Positions 1 to 5,308 of a stretch of 7,341 bases of DNA are shown here, piece after piece; within the stretch, counting starts at the first letter, position 1, and each line of letters opens with the position of its first letter. This DNA is from Clostridiales bacterium. Lineage in GTDB: Bacteria > Bacillota > Clostridia > Oscillospirales > Oscillospiraceae. The notes under the pieces are model-generated. The model ran no database searches, had not been told where the DNA came from, and was given only the letters and a program-made list of their open reading frames with translations. A program made the translations under genes and the position numbers. The DNA is taken from positions 1 to 7,341 of the forward strand of contig DYBS01000106.1 of the NCBI GenBank assembly GCA_019418525.1, given 5' to 3'.

Positions 1-2923
1 ACAGGGGGGTGATGCGCTCCAGCAGCACCCGCTTGCCCGCCGGAGGGGCCTTGGGCCGCATGAGGGCGGCGGGGGGGGCGGAGAGGGGGGAGAAGGTGGC
101 CCCGATGGCCGCGCCGGTGACACAGAAGGCCGCCGCGCCCACCGCGAAGAGACACACCAGGGGAGAGGGCACCAGAATCAGCTCGCCCACGGTGTAGAGG
201 ATTTTCCAGGCGTTGAAGATGATCCAGGGGATCAGGGTGCAGCCTACGGCCAGACCCAGCAGGCCGCCGGTGAGGGAGGCGGAGAGGCCGTAGCCCACGT
301 ATTTCAGCGAAATGGCCCATTTGCTGTAACCCAGGGCCTTTTTGCCGCCGATCTCCACCCGCTGCTCCTCCACCATGCGGGTCATGGTGGTCAGGCACAC
401 CAGTGCCGCCACCAGGAAGAAAATGAGGGGGAACACCGAGGCCAGATTGCCCATCCGCTCGGCGTCCTGCTGGAAGGAGACATAGCCCAGGTTGGTGTTG
501 CGGCCCAGAATGTACCACTCACAGTTCTCGATGTCCGCTACTTCCCGGCGGGCGTCGTTGAGCTCCCGGCGGGCGTCGGAGAGTTTTTCCTCCGCCTCGG
601 CCTTGCCGTCCTCGTACTCCTGCAAGCCGTCGGCGTACTCGGCCTCGCCGTCCAAGAGCTCCTGATAGGCGTCGCGGAGCTCGGCCTCACCGTCGATCAG
701 CTCCTGCTCGGCGTCGTTCAGCTCGGCCTCGGCCTCGGCGATCATCTCGGGCAGGTCCGCTTTGGCCTGCTCCAGATCGGCCACGCCGTCCCGGTACTCC
801 TGCCAGCCGTCGTCCAGCTCTTTGCGGCCGTCGGCGTATTCCGCCTCACCGTCCACAAGTTCCTGATAGCCGTCCTCCAGCTCGGCAAGGCCGTCCTCCA
901 ACTCTGTTCGGGCGTCCTCCAGCTCGGCCCAGGCGTCGTCCAGCTCCTTGCGGCCGTCGTAGAGCTGGGCCCAGCCCTCGTCCAGCTTCACCTTGGCGTC
1001 GCTCAGGTCCTGACCGCCCTGGATGGCCTGCTCGGTGGCCTCGTCAAACTCCGCCTTGGCCTCCTGGTACTGCCGCAGGCCGTCCTCGTACTCCCAGCGG
1101 CCCCACTGGAGCTGGGAGGCCGCGCTGTCCAGCTGGGCCTGCCCGGCGGCAATGGCGTCGCCGGTGGTCTGGAGGGCGGCCGCCACGCCGTAATAGGCGC
1201 TGGTGAGGGCGGTGGCCTGGGCCATAATGGCCTCCTGCCCGGTGAGAGAGCCCAGCAGCGCCGCTCCGTCCGCGGGGAGGGCGTTCAGCAGGGCGGTGAG
1301 CTGGGAGGCGTCCTGCCCCGCGCTCTCCGCCGAAGTGATGAGTGCGGAGAGAAGCTGCGAGAGGGGCGCGATGTAGGTGGCATGGAAGGTGTCGGCGGCG
1401 GTGGGGTCGGCCATGGCCTCCATGGCCAGCTGCCCCAGGGCCATTCCAACTTGGGTTCCGGTGTTCTCGGGGGAATCCCCCAGGAGATTCCCACCGGTCC
1501 AAGCGGCGGTGACCCCCTGGAAGGCGGCGGTGAGCTGCTGATAGCCCGCCTGCTGCTCGTCCAGCTGGGCCTGCCCGGCGGAGAGGGCCTGCTCACCGGC
1601 AAAGAGCTGCTCCAGGGCATCGTCCAGCTCCTTCTTGGCGTCCATCAGCTGCTGTCCGCCGTCGGCCAGCTCCTGAAGGCCCTCCTGATACTCCTTCAAA
1701 CCCTCCTCATAGTCCCGCTGGGACTCGGTGAGGGTGTCCACATTCTCATTGTAGGTCTCCTCGCCGTCCAGCAGTTCCCGGTAGCCGTTCTCGTACTCCA
1801 AAACGCCGTTTTCATACTCGGATTTGCCGGATTGATAGTCCGCCCAGCCGTCGTCCAGCTCCTTCCGGGCGTCGGCCAGTTCCACCTCGCCGTCCTCCAG
1901 CTCTTTGAGGGCGTCGGGGAGCTCGGCCTCCGCCTCGGCGATCTGGGCCTCGGCGTCGGCGGTCTCGGTGCGCAAGGTCTCCCAGCCGTCCCGCCACTCG
2001 GCCCAGCCGTCGGAAAGCTCGATCTGGCCGTCGTTCCAGTCCCGCCAGCCGTCATCCAGCTCTTTTCGGGCGTCTTTCAGCTCCTGTTCCGCCTCGGCCT
2101 CGGCGTCGGCCAGTTCCTGTTCCGCGTCGGCCAGCTTCTCGTTGGCCTCGCCGATGACGTCGTCGTACCGCAGGGCGGCCCGCTCGTCCCCCAGGGGCTC
2201 CAGCGAATCAATGAGGGCGTCGGCGCGGTCCTCGTACTCGTCCTCGTAGCACAGCAGGTCCTCCAGGCCCTCGCCCCGCAGATAGGCGTCGGTGTAGGTC
2301 TCCATGTCGAAGGCCTCCCCCGGCAGGAGGACGAAGGCGCTCACCTTGCCTGAGCCCAGGGAGGAGGAGCCCCGTTGGATGGACACGTACAGCGGGGAGT
2401 CGGCGGTGCCCACGATGGTAAAGGAGTCATAGGCCAGGGCGTCCTCATAGTCCCCGGTGCCGGTGTCAAAGGACACCGTGTCCCCCAGGGAGAGGCCGGT
2501 GAGGGTGAGGAACTGGGGCTCCACCAGACACTCGTCCGGCGCCTCCGGCATGCGGCCCTCCCGCAATTTGGGCGCGTTGATGCCCGCCTTGGAGAGGGAG
2601 TGGAGTTTTAAGATGAGGTCGTTGTCGGTCTGGTGGAAGATAGCGTCCACGGTGTAGGCCCCTTCCGCCGCCTCAACGCCGGGCTGGGCGGCCAGGGCGG
2701 CCACATCTTCGTCGGTGAGACCCAGGGTGGACACCACCCGCACGTCCATCAGATCCAGTTCGTCAAAATACGCGTCCGCGGTGTAGGTCATGTCGGGGGC
2801 GGTGGTGCGCAGACCCGCCAGAAAGGCCACCGCCAGCGCTGAGAGGACCAAAAGGGAGAGAAAACGGTTCTTGGTGTGCCGCACCTCCCGCACCGCGTCG
2901 GTGAGCAAGCGGCTTTTTACCAT
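1..2923 (-). CDS. FtsX-like ABC transporter permease with giant coiled-coil stalk (partial, C-terminus beyond window)
   Basis: Membrane subunit of a MacB/FtsX-type ABC system; substrate unknown. The frame is open from the ATG at 2921-2923 to base 1 without a stop: 974 codons seen. Order: TM1 about residues 21-38 (following a basic, Arg/Lys-rich N-terminus), an extracytoplasmic core about 39-258 with the family-like stretch DLMDVRVVSTLGLTDED, coiled-coil arm 1 about 260-470, a non-heptad tip about 471-592, coiled-coil arm 2 about 593-798, then TM2 about 827-846, the FtsX-domain motif EQRVEIGGKKALGY (853-866), TM3 about 876-903 and TM4 about 922-943. Related permeases usually continue with a linker and a second FtsX domain, so the missing part is probably a few hundred residues. 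The start is supported by a GGAGGAG Shine-Dalgarno 5 nt upstream and by overlap with the ATPase gene, indicating translational coupling. Export or mechanical signalling across the envelope is inferred from the family; TetR control suggests an inducible system. Confidence 0.9.
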   Translation of the reverse strand, partial: MVKSRLLTDAVREVRHTKNRFLSLLVLSALAVAFLAGLRTTAPDMTYTADAYFDELDLMDVRVVSTLGLTDEDVAALAAQPGVEAAEGAYTVDAIFHQTDNDLILKLHSLSKAGINAPKLREGRMPEAPDECLVEPQFLTLTGLSLGDTVSFDTGTGDYEDALAYDSFTIVGTADSPLYVSIQRGSSSLGSGKVSAFVLLPGEAFDMETYTDAYLRGEGLEDLLCYEDEYEDRADALIDSLEPLGDERAALRYDDVIGEANEKLADAEQELADAEAEAEQELKDARKELDDGWRDWNDGQIELSDGWAEWRDGWETLRTETADAEAQIAEAEAELPDALKELEDGEVELADARKELDDGWADYQSGKSEYENGVLEYENGYRELLDGEETYNENVDTLTESQRDYEEGLKEYQEGLQELADGGQQLMDAKKELDDALEQLFAGEQALSAGQAQLDEQQAGYQQLTAAFQGVTAAWTGGNLLGDSPENTGTQVGMALGQLAMEAMADPTAADTFHATYIAPLSQLLSALITSAESAGQDASQLTALLNALPADGAALLGSLTGQEAIMAQATALTSAYYGVAAALQTTGDAIAAGQAQLDSAASQLQWGRWEYEDGLRQYQEAKAEFDEATEQAIQGGQDLSDAKVKLDEGWAQLYDGRKELDDAWAELEDARTELEDGLAELEDGYQELVDGEAEYADGRKELDDGWQEYRDGVADLEQAKADLPEMIAEAEAELNDAEQELIDGEAELRDAYQELLDGEAEYADGLQEYEDGKAEAEEKLSDARRELNDARREVADIENCEWYILGRNTNLGYVSFQQDAERMGNLASVFPLIFFLVAALVCLTTMTRMVEEQRVEIGGKKALGYSKWAISLKYVGYGLSASLTGGLLGLAVGCTLIPWIIFNAWKILYTVGELILVPSPLVCLFAVGAAAFCVTGAAIGATFSPLSAPPAALMRPKAPPAGKRVLLERITPL
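530..2146 (-). repeat. Heptad-repeat (21-bp quasi-periodic) coding region for the permease coiled-coil hairpin
   Basis: Within the permease, residues about 260-470 and 593-798 are made of 7-residue units of the type ELxDGxx / EYxDGxx / ELxDAxx, so the DNA shows degenerate 21-bp periodicity rich in CTCCAG and GCCGTC. The two arms are about 211 and 206 residues and flank a tip of about 120 residues (471-592) that lacks the pattern. Each arm has one internal proline (P336 and P725) about 75 residues from its membrane end. The best reading is an antiparallel coiled-coil stalk. The Gly in DG is frequent for a coiled coil but is typical of this repeat style in Firmicutes surface and membrane proteins. 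Confidence 0.8.
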
Positions 2924-3618
2924 TCGATCTCCTCCACCGGGGTGGGGTGGGCGTTGTGCTCCACCCGGTCCACCCGGCCGTTCTTGATGTGGATGACCTG
3001 GTCGGCCATGGGGGTGATGGCGGTGTTGTGGGTGATGACCACCACCGTCATGCCCTGCTGGCGGCAGGTGTCCTGTAAGAGTTTTAAAATGGACTTACCC
3101 GTCACATAGTCCAGCGCGCCGGTGGGCTCGTCGCACAGGAGCAGCCGGGGATTTTTCGCCAGCGCCCGGGCGATGGCCACCCGCTGCTGCTCGCCGCCGG
3201 AGAGCTGGGCGGGGAAGTTGTTCAGCCGCTCCCCCAGTCCCACATGGCGCAGCACGTCCTTGGCGTCCAGGGGGTGCTTGCAGATCTGGGCGGCCAGCTC
3301 CACGTTTTCCAGGGCGGTCAGGTTCTGCACCAAATTGTAGAACTGAAACACGAAGCCGATGTCGTACCGGCGATAAGTGGTCAGCTGCCTGGCGTTGTAG
3401 GAGCTGACCTCCTTGCCGTCCACCAGAATGGTGCCCCCGTCGCTCTGGTCCATGCCGCCCAGGATGTTCAGTACCGTGGTCTTGCCCGCGCCGGAGGGGC
3501 CCACGATGACGGCAAATTCCCCTTTTTCGATGTCAAAGCTGATCTGGTCCACCGCGGTGATGGTGACCTCGCCCATCTGGTACCGCTTGACCACGTCCCG
3601 CAGGGAGATGTATGCCAT
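2917..3618 (-). CDS. ABC transporter ATP-binding protein (LolD/MacB type)
   Basis: Cytoplasmic ATPase that powers the downstream FtsX-like permease. At 233 aa it has the normal length for the family, with all motifs intact: Walker A GPSGAGKT (40-47), Q-loop Q92 in FVFQFYN, signature LSGGEQ (139-144), Walker B LLLCDEP (159-165), D-loop GALD (167-170) and H-loop H197 in ITHN. The LLLCDEPTGALD stretch and the FVFQFYNLVQNLTALENVELA stretch are typical of the LolD/MacB/FtsE group. The start is set by AGGAGGG at 3625-3631, 6 nt before the ATG. It is the first gene of a two-gene operon: its TAA (2917-2919) lies inside the start of the permease gene (7-nt overlap ATGGTAA). The exported substrate cannot be told from the sequence. 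Confidence 0.96.
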   Translation of the reverse strand: MAYISLRDVVKRYQMGEVTITAVDQISFDIEKGEFAVIVGPSGAGKTTVLNILGGMDQSDGGTILVDGKEVSSYNARQLTTYRRYDIGFVFQFYNLVQNLTALENVELAAQICKHPLDAKDVLRHVGLGERLNNFPAQLSGGEQQRVAIARALAKNPRLLLCDEPTGALDYVTGKSILKLLQDTCRQQGMTVVVITHNTAITPMADQVIHIKNGRVDRVEHNAHPTPVEEIEW

Positions 3619-3628
3619 AGGAAACCCT

Positions 3629-3648
3629 CCTGTTCAATAAGAAACAGG
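3629..3648 (-). promoter_or_regulatory. Small leader hairpin touching the Shine-Dalgarno of the ABC operon
   Basis: In the predicted mRNA leader of the ABC operon CCTGTT (3643-3648 read on the minus strand) can pair with AACAGG (3629-3634), with an 8-nt loop. The 3' arm includes the first AGG of the AGGAGGG ribosome-binding site. Only 6 bp, so it would be a weak structure; a role in translation is inference. Confidence 0.3.
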
Positions 3649-3650
3649 TG

Positions 3651-3679
3651 TTGAAAATCACTTCTGATTCTATTATAGT
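3651..3679 (+). promoter_or_regulatory. Predicted sigma-A promoter of the tetR-family gene
   Basis: Plus strand: -35 TTGAAA (3651-3656), 17-bp spacer, -10 TATAGT (3674-3679). The start would be near 3686 with a leader of about 73 nt. It is divergent from and physically interlaced with the ABC promoter (the -10 boxes overlap), and both are covered by the same inverted repeat. Confidence 0.55.
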
Positions 3680-3688
3680 GGAATCAGA
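3663..3688. promoter_or_regulatory. 26-bp inverted repeat, candidate operator of the TetR-family regulator
   Basis: Perfect 8-bp arms TCTGATTC (3663-3670) and GAATCAGA (3681-3688) around a 10-bp spacer that contains the -10 boxes of both divergent promoters. TetR-family dimers bind palindromes of this size, often in the gap to a divergent gene. The simplest model is one operator repressing both the transporter and the regulator. Assignment to this TetR protein is by position, not by a known motif. Confidence 0.65.
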
Positions 3689-3699
3689 GAGGGCTTCAA
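3672..3699 (-). promoter_or_regulatory. Predicted sigma-A promoter of the ABC transporter operon
   Basis: Minus strand: -35 TTGAAG (3694-3699), 16-bp spacer, -10 TATAAT (3672-3677, perfect consensus). Transcription would start near 3665, giving a leader of about 47 nt before the ATPase ATG. The -10 and spacer overlap the 26-bp inverted repeat at 3663-3688, so binding of a repressor there would block this promoter. Confidence 0.65.
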
Positions 3700-3758
3700 G
3701 GAGCAATCCACCACCTAAACGTTGAGAAATAGACATCATAACAATGAGGTGTCGGATA

Positions 3759-4358
3759 ATGGACAGAATCGAAAAAAGAGAGGGAAAAAACGAGGACCGC
3801 CGGGTGCGCCGCACTCGGGCCCGGCTGCGGGAGGCCTTCACCGCCCTTTTGCGGGAGAAGCCGGTGGAGGAGATCACCGTCCGGGAGCTCACCGACCTGG
3901 CCGACGTGAACCGGGGGACCTTTTACGGCCACTACCGGGACATCTACGACCTGCTGGAGCAGATGGAGGGGGAGGCCATCGGGGAGTTTACCGCCCTCAT
4001 GGACCGCTACTCCAGCTCCGATCTACGGGGTGGGCTGCTGCCTATTCTCACCGATGTGTTCCGCTTTGTGGAAAAACACGGGGGACTCTGCGCCGCCCTG
4101 CTGTCCCGGCGGGAGGACCTTTTCTTCCAGCAGATTGGCGCCCTCATCGACCGGAAGTGCGTGGGGGAGTGGCAGGAGCTTTACCGCTTCGCCGGGGAGG
4201 AGCAGCGGGCGTACTGCATGGACTTCCTGGTGGCTGGAGCGGTGGAGCTGGTGCGGGGCTGGGTGACCCGGGGGTTCGTCGAGCCGCCGGAGGACATGGC
4301 CGCCCTCACTGAGCGACTTATCCTGTGGGGAATGAGCACCTTCGCCGCTAAAGCATAA
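3759..4358 (+). CDS. TetR/AcrR-family transcriptional regulator
   Basis: DNA-binding repressor-type protein of 199 aa, usual for TetR. The N-terminal helix-turn-helix domain is clear: residues about 18-63, with VRRTRARLREAFTALL, then ITVRELTDLADVNRGTFYGHY (39-59), which carries the TFYxHY recognition-helix signature, and RDIYDLLEQ. The C-terminal half (about 75-199) is an all-helical ligand/dimer domain ending in DFLVAGAVELVRGWV and LTERLILWGM, a type common in Firmicutes and without a predictable ligand. I chose the ATG at 3759 because GAGGTG (3746-3751) sits 7 nt upstream; an in-frame ATG at 3744 would add 5 residues but has no Shine-Dalgarno. It is divergent from the ABC operon and shares the palindrome at 3663-3688, so it probably controls the transporter and itself. 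Confidence 0.92.
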   Translation: MDRIEKREGKNEDRRVRRTRARLREAFTALLREKPVEEITVRELTDLADVNRGTFYGHYRDIYDLLEQMEGEAIGEFTALMDRYSSSDLRGGLLPILTDVFRFVEKHGGLCAALLSRREDLFFQQIGALIDRKCVGEWQELYRFAGEEQRAYCMDFLVAGAVELVRGWVTRGFVEPPEDMAALTERLILWGMSTFAAKA

Positions 4359-4360
4359 AA

Positions 4361-4404
4361 AGTGAGACCGGACGCCTGCTCCTGACGTCCGGTCTCGCTT
4401 TTTT
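4361..4404 (+). terminator. Intrinsic terminator after the tetR-family gene
   Basis: Stem 4362-4374 pairs with 4386-4398 (13 bp with one G-U pair, core GAGACCGGACG/CGTCCGGTCTC), 11-nt loop, followed by six T (4399-4404). It begins 3 nt after the stop codon. The A-run at 4357-4361 gives a U-run for the opposite strand too, so it could also stop transcripts coming through from tadA. Confidence 0.88.
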
Positions 4405-4410
4405 AGGAAA

Positions 4411-4500
4411 GAGGATACAATGAAATGAAAAGAAACTGTCTCTTGCAAGTAGTATGATATCCGAGAGTTGTTAACAAACCAAGCCAAAGCTGTTACAAGA
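4411..4500. repeat. Diverged direct repeat, copy A (unknown element)
   Basis: About 90 bp, AT-rich against GC-rich flanks. Boxes shared with copy B (4588-4675): GAGGATAxAATGAAA (4411-4425), TGTCTCTT (4437-4444), TATGATATC (4453-4461), GTTGTTA (4467-4473) and TGTTAC (4491-4496). Offsets to copy B are 177 for the first box and a constant 175 for the other four. Linkers between boxes are hardly conserved. TTGTTAACAA at 4468-4477 is a perfect palindrome. There is no open reading frame beyond ATG AAA TGA. Function unknown. Confidence 0.55.
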
Positions 4501-4542
4501 GTTTTAAATTTGTCCACCGCTTGGGGCGGACCGGTGGAAAGA

Positions 4543-4577
4543 CAGGACGGGGCGGCGCTGTGCGCCGCCCCGTCCTG
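4543..4577. other. Very stable 16-bp GC hairpin without U-tract
   Basis: Left arm 4543-4558 (starts CAGGACGGGG) pairs perfectly with 4562-4577 around a 3-nt loop (TGT). Neither side is followed by a T-run on either strand, so it is not a standard intrinsic terminator. It could act as a transcription barrier or RNA 3'-end stabiliser between tetR and tadA, or be part of the repeated unit, since copy A is also preceded by a hairpin (the terminator at 4361-4404). Confidence 0.7.
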
Positions 4578-4587
4578 CTGAGAATTG

Positions 4588-4675
4588 GAGGATAGAATGA
4601 AAAAGAAGACTTGACTCTTACATGAGATATAATATCAGCAGGTTGTTACGAAATTTCGGATGATATGTTACGAAA
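4588..4675. repeat. Diverged direct repeat, copy B (unknown element)
   Basis: Partner of copy A. Boxes: GAGGATAGAATGAAA (4588-4602), TGACTCTT (4612-4619), TATAATATC (4628-4636), GTTGTTA (4642-4648) and TGTTAC (4666-4671). It also has GATATAATATC (4626-4636) and CGAAATTTCG (4649-4658), both palindromic, and TGTTACGAAA twice (4644-4653 and 4666-4675). GGAGG plus ATG at 4598 looks like a translation start but encodes only five residues (MKKKT) before TGA. A TTGACT (4611-4616) lies only 11 bp from the TATAAT, too close for a normal promoter. Nature unknown: a regulator-binding array, a decayed coding fragment or a remnant of a mobile element are all possible. Confidence 0.55.
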
Positions 4676-4684
4676 ACGTGAATT

Positions 4685-5152
4685 CTATTTTTTTCGACGC
4701 TTCTCCCTTAAAGCCTGGAAAAACTGCTGGAGGAGCGCGGCGCTCTCCTCCTCCAGTAACCCGCTGTGGACAACCGGGTGGTGGTTGAAGGGCTGAGAAA
4801 AGAGGTCCAGCACCGAGCCGCAGCACCCCGCCTTTGGGTCGGCCGCGCCGTACCACACCTCCGGGATGCGGGCGTTGATGATCCCCCCGGCGCACATGGG
4901 GCAGGGCTCCAGGGTGACATAGAGGGTGGCCTTGTGGAGCCGCCAGCCCCCCAGCACCGCGTTTGCCTGGGCAATGGCCTCCAGCTCCGCGTGGGCCAGA
5001 GCCCGCTTGTCCGTCTCCCGCCGGTTGCGCCCCCGGCCTACGATCCGGCCGTCCTCCCAGACGATGACGCAGCCCACCGGCACCTCGCCCTCGGCCAGAG
5101 CCTCCCGGGCCAGGTCTAGCGCCTCTCTCATGTACTCCTCGTGGCTGAGCAT
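4685..5152 (-). CDS. tadA: tRNA-specific adenosine deaminase TadA
   Basis: Zinc-dependent cytoplasmic enzyme that converts adenosine 34 of the tRNA-Arg(ACG) anticodon to inosine, normally essential for reading CGN codons. 155 aa, the usual length. Deaminase motifs are intact: HAE (H54, A55, E56; His binds zinc, Glu is the proton shuttle) and PCPMC (83-87; Cys84 and Cys87 bind zinc). The family-typical EVPVGCVIV (23-31), ALAHAELEAI (51-60) and NARIPEVWYGAADPKAG (93-109) are present. The ATG at 5150-5152 has AGGAGGG 6 nt upstream; the frame stays open upstream but that part is antisense to yqeC and not coding. The gene stands alone, divergent from yqeC and convergent with tetR. The TadA rather than free-nucleoside deaminase assignment rests on overall similarity to the TadA/YfhC family. 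Confidence 0.95.
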   Translation of the reverse strand: MLSHEEYMREALDLAREALAEGEVPVGCVIVWEDGRIVGRGRNRRETDKRALAHAELEAIAQANAVLGGWRLHKATLYVTLEPCPMCAGGIINARIPEVWYGAADPKAGCCGSVLDLFSQPFNHHPVVHSGLLEEESAALLQQFFQALREKRRKK

Positions 5153-5180
5153 GGCTCGCCCTCCTCTCCGTTGTGGGATA

Positions 5181-5209
5181 AGCATACCCGGTTTTGACTC
5201 CCGGCGCAA
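5181..5209 (-). promoter_or_regulatory. Possible promoter of tadA
   Basis: Minus strand: -35 TTGCGC (5204-5209), 17-bp spacer, -10 TATGCT (5181-5186). The start would be near 5174, giving a short leader of about 22 nt that contains the AGGAGGG ribosome-binding site. The boxes match consensus only in part. Confidence 0.4.
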
Positions 5210-5257
5210 GAGGAAAACTGCCCGTTTCAGAAAAGGATAGCGTTGGAGCGAGTGGTA

Positions 5258-5266
5258 TGCTATAAT
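5258..5266 (+). promoter_or_regulatory. Extended -10 promoter of the yqeC-yqeB-XdhC operon
   Basis: TGCTATAAT (5258-5266): perfect -10 TATAAT with the TGn extension. There is no good -35 at 17 bp (TAGCGT at 5238-5243), which extended -10 promoters tolerate. The start would be near 5273, about 36 nt before the yqeC ATG. No obvious operator or riboswitch is seen in this short leader. Confidence 0.55.
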
Positions 5267-5308
5267 AAGACGGTATGAGATATTGTATTGACGGGGGAGA
5301 GGACGGAC

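Noticed and set aside
1458..1498. Nested inverted repeats (CCGGTG/CACCGG, GGGAATC/GATTCCC) inside the permease tip
   Set aside because: They lie within an open coding frame with GC-rich codon use; probably chance. No attachment site or insertion mark was seen around them.
530..2146. Periodic DNA repeats as a CRISPR array or minisatellite
   Set aside because: The 21-bp periodicity follows the protein heptads, the units are degenerate and no constant repeat with unique spacers exists.
1382..2353. Plus-strand open frame of 323 codons across the permease coiled coil, rich in Leu/Val/Gly
   Set aside because: It is the antisense of the heptad-coding repeats: ELxDG codons read backwards give runs of Leu, Gly and Gln. 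The minus-strand frame has membrane segments, FtsX motifs and operon context; this one has no recognisable domain.
4023..4517. Minus-strand frame of 164 codons across the tetR 3' end and repeat copy A
   Set aside because: Antisense to a clear TetR gene, through its terminator; no ribosome-binding site or domain recognised.
4611..4633. TTGACT and TATAAT in repeat copy B as a promoter
   Set aside because: The spacer is only 11 bp, and no gene follows in that direction before the tadA 3' end. Kept only as part of the unknown repeat.
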